Below, in pieces: positions 62,654-64,000 of a stretch of 64,000 bases of DNA. The position numbers and the translations under genes are program-made. Source of the DNA: Stemphylium vesicarium. Taxonomy: Eukaryota; Ascomycota; Dothideomycetes; Pleosporales; Pleosporaceae. Every line of letters starts with the position of its first letter. Within the stretch, counting starts at the first letter, position 1. The notes under the pieces were generated by a model, which had not been told where the DNA came from, made no database searches, and worked only from the letters and a program-made list of their open reading frames with translations. The stretch spans positions 42,383 to 106,382 of the forward strand of contig QXCR01000109.1 in NCBI GenBank assembly GCA_004380135.1, read 5' to 3'.

Positions 62654-63852
62654 ATGGCAAAATGCCCGCGGCGAACATGGACGCCGTGCCATCACGTTCC
62701 CACAACGACGATGCCGCCCAAAGCACCCCTCAATTGGGGGCTTCTGCCTCCTTCGTTCTTGCTCCCATCAGCCGCGCGATGTCTGCTACAACAAAACACC
62801 CAAATAGCGCGGCCGGCTATCGCATACACGTCGATCCGAAGCATCAAGTCTACTTTTACGCCTAAACCCGACCGATTCGCACACCACCCCGCAAAGACGG
62901 CGCTGAACAGCACATCTACGGCGGCCCTCGAGCGCAAAGCCCACAGCACGCCCCTCCGAACCGGATTGCTTGCCATCAAAAAGGGCATGACGTCCATGTA
63001 CGACCAAGAAACGGGCAAGCGGACAGCGTGCACAGTGCTGCAACTAGACCGCAACGAAGTCGTTGCACACAAGCGGAGAGAAAAGAACGGATACTGGGCC
63101 GTCCAGATAGGCGCAGGACAAAAGGAGGCACGCAACGTGACACGGCCGATGCTAGGCCATTTCGCCGGCGCAGGACTCAGTCCGAAGCGCTGGGTAGCCG
63201 AGTTCAAAGTGCGCGACGAGGCGGGGCTACAGGTTGCGATTGGCCAGACTGTGGGAGCGAATTGGTTCACACAAGGGCAGTGGGTGGATGTCAAGGCGAT
63301 AAGTCGGGGTATGGGTTTCGCTGGTGTGAGTTGTACCCCGATTCAATTCGATATGGAAACGGAGAACTGATTTAAGACGTATAGGGCATGAAACGGCACG
63401 GCTTCGGCGGTCAACCTGCCTCCCACGGTCAATCGCTCATGCACCGTGGTATGGGTTCGGCCGGAGGTTCCCAGGGCTCCGGTTCGCGTGTCTTGCCTGG
63501 AAAGCGCATGCCCGGTAACATGGGCAACGAGAGCGTTACAGTTAAGAACCTCAAGGTTTTGCAGATTGATGAGCTAAATGGTATCGTTGTTGTTACTGGT
63601 ACGTCTTCCCCCTTTCTCACCTTTACCGGCGCAGTGGCAGTGGGTAGCGTGGTAAGGTGAAAAGCAAGGACCGTTTTTGACTGACGTTATACAGGCTGTG
63701 TCCCCGGCCCCAAGAACCAAATCATCCGCGTCTCGGATGCGCTCGGTAAGCCGTGGCCAAAGGGCCCCATGACGACGGCTGAGCTGGCTGCTCCCCAGGT
63801 TCTGGCTGAGGCTGGCGTTCCCGATGCTGCTGAGGCGGTTACGAGTGCTTAA
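62654..63852 (+). CDS. MRPL9: Mitochondrial large-subunit ribosomal protein uL3m
   Basis: There are three exons (to 63325, 63385-63598, 63695-63852), with introns GTGAGT...TAG and GTACGT...CAG. The protein is 347 aa from the ATG at 62654, or 328 aa from the ATG at 62711. The second start gives a cleaner mitochondrial presequence (LLPPSFLLPSAARCLLQQNT then Arg/Ser-rich IRSIKSTF). uL3 motifs are RTGLLAIKKGMTSMYDQETG, NVTRPMLGHFAGAGLSPKR, the KRHGFGGQPASHGQSLMHRG loop that reaches toward the peptidyl-transferase centre, GSGSRVLPGKRMPGNMGNE, and the closing CVPGPKNQIIRVSDALGKPW. Length and order match mitochondrial L3 (yeast MRPL9). An Ala-rich tail ends at TAA 63850-63852. Confidence 0.93.
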
Positions 63853-63879
63853 CTAGTCTACGAGTGTGTGCATGTGTAT

Positions 63880-63901
63880 GAGAGAGAGAGAGAGAGAGAG
63901 A
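63880..63901. repeat. (GA)n microsatellite
   Basis: An eleven-unit GA run lies directly 3' of the uL3m stop codon. No gene was recognised in the last 148 bases. Confidence 0.9.
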
Positions 63902-64000
63902 TAGGGGGATCAGCGATGCTTTATAAGTACAAGAGAGCGTTGACACATGTCAGTGGCGACCACTAGACGTGCAATCTGGTGCAGGGCGACTATCGTGTCG

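Noticed and set aside
1..64000. tRNA genes, rRNA, CRISPR arrays, transposase or reverse-transcriptase genes
   Set aside because: I looked for T-loop-like GGTTCRANYC contexts, array-like repeats and TE protein motifs on both strands and found none that I could support.

Overview
This window looks like nuclear DNA of a filamentous ascomycete. The evidence is short 46-96 nt introns with GTRNGT donors, many secreted plant-polymer hydrolases, a Zn2Cys6 regulator, fungal BTB and F-box-type genes, and decayed gene copies. The gene families suggest Dothideomycetes/Pleosporales, but that placement is inference from family recognition, not a database result. All exon boundaries were read by hand from splice signals, frame continuity and protein-family patterns. 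Many GTG/TTG-initiated frames were reset to the first in-frame ATG.

Layout. (1) 0-13.4 kb holds mostly housekeeping genes. These are the RNR1 large subunit of ribonucleotide reductase (runs off the left edge), mitochondrial ribosomal protein bL17m, a membrane-anchored Dabb-domain protein, a DUF1761-like membrane protein, the mismatch-repair/meiotic protein MLH3, a disordered Ser-rich protein and a BTB/POZ protein. (2) 13.4-30.6 kb mixes secreted proteases and decayed genes. It holds a nonsense-riddled DUF7730/F-box-like pseudogene, a divergent pair of secreted proteases (A1 aspartic and S53 sedolisin), ER glucosidase I (GH63), a small P-loop kinase, an F-box pseudogene, a truncated APH-type kinase and an SDR with a probable GC-AG intron. 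(3) 30.8-45.5 kb is a carbohydrate and plant-polymer segment: tannase/feruloyl esterase, MFS sugar transporter, GH27 alpha-galactosidase, a large FAD oxidase fused to a seven-repeat lectin-like beta-propeller, and a GH6 cellobiohydrolase. (4) 46.5-49 kb holds an ATG-less ORF, a frameshifted alpha/beta-hydrolase pseudogene and several microsatellites. (5) 49-64 kb returns to housekeeping genes: PRELI/Ups2-like lipid transfer protein, MYG1 with a possible mitochondrial presequence, ER membrane protein ICE2, a 5.6-kb stretch with no recognisable gene, a Zn2Cys6 regulator fused to a maltose-acetyltransferase-like domain, and mitochondrial uL3m.

The two most interesting loci are both domain fusions. 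The first, at 38.1-40.8 kb, joins an AA7/BBE-type flavin oxidase with an apparent bicovalent FAD site to a PLL-like seven-bladed propeller, and has no signal peptide. The second, at 59.9-62.1 kb, joins a Zn2Cys6 DNA-binding domain to a left-handed beta-helix acetyltransferase domain in which the expected catalytic histidine position is not histidine. Other points worth checking are two MCB (ACGCGT) elements between RNR1 and bL17m, nonsense-only decay of two gene copies and a transition-rich decayed tandem duplication (both RIP-compatible), and an in-frame upstream ATG on MYG1 that would add a presequence.
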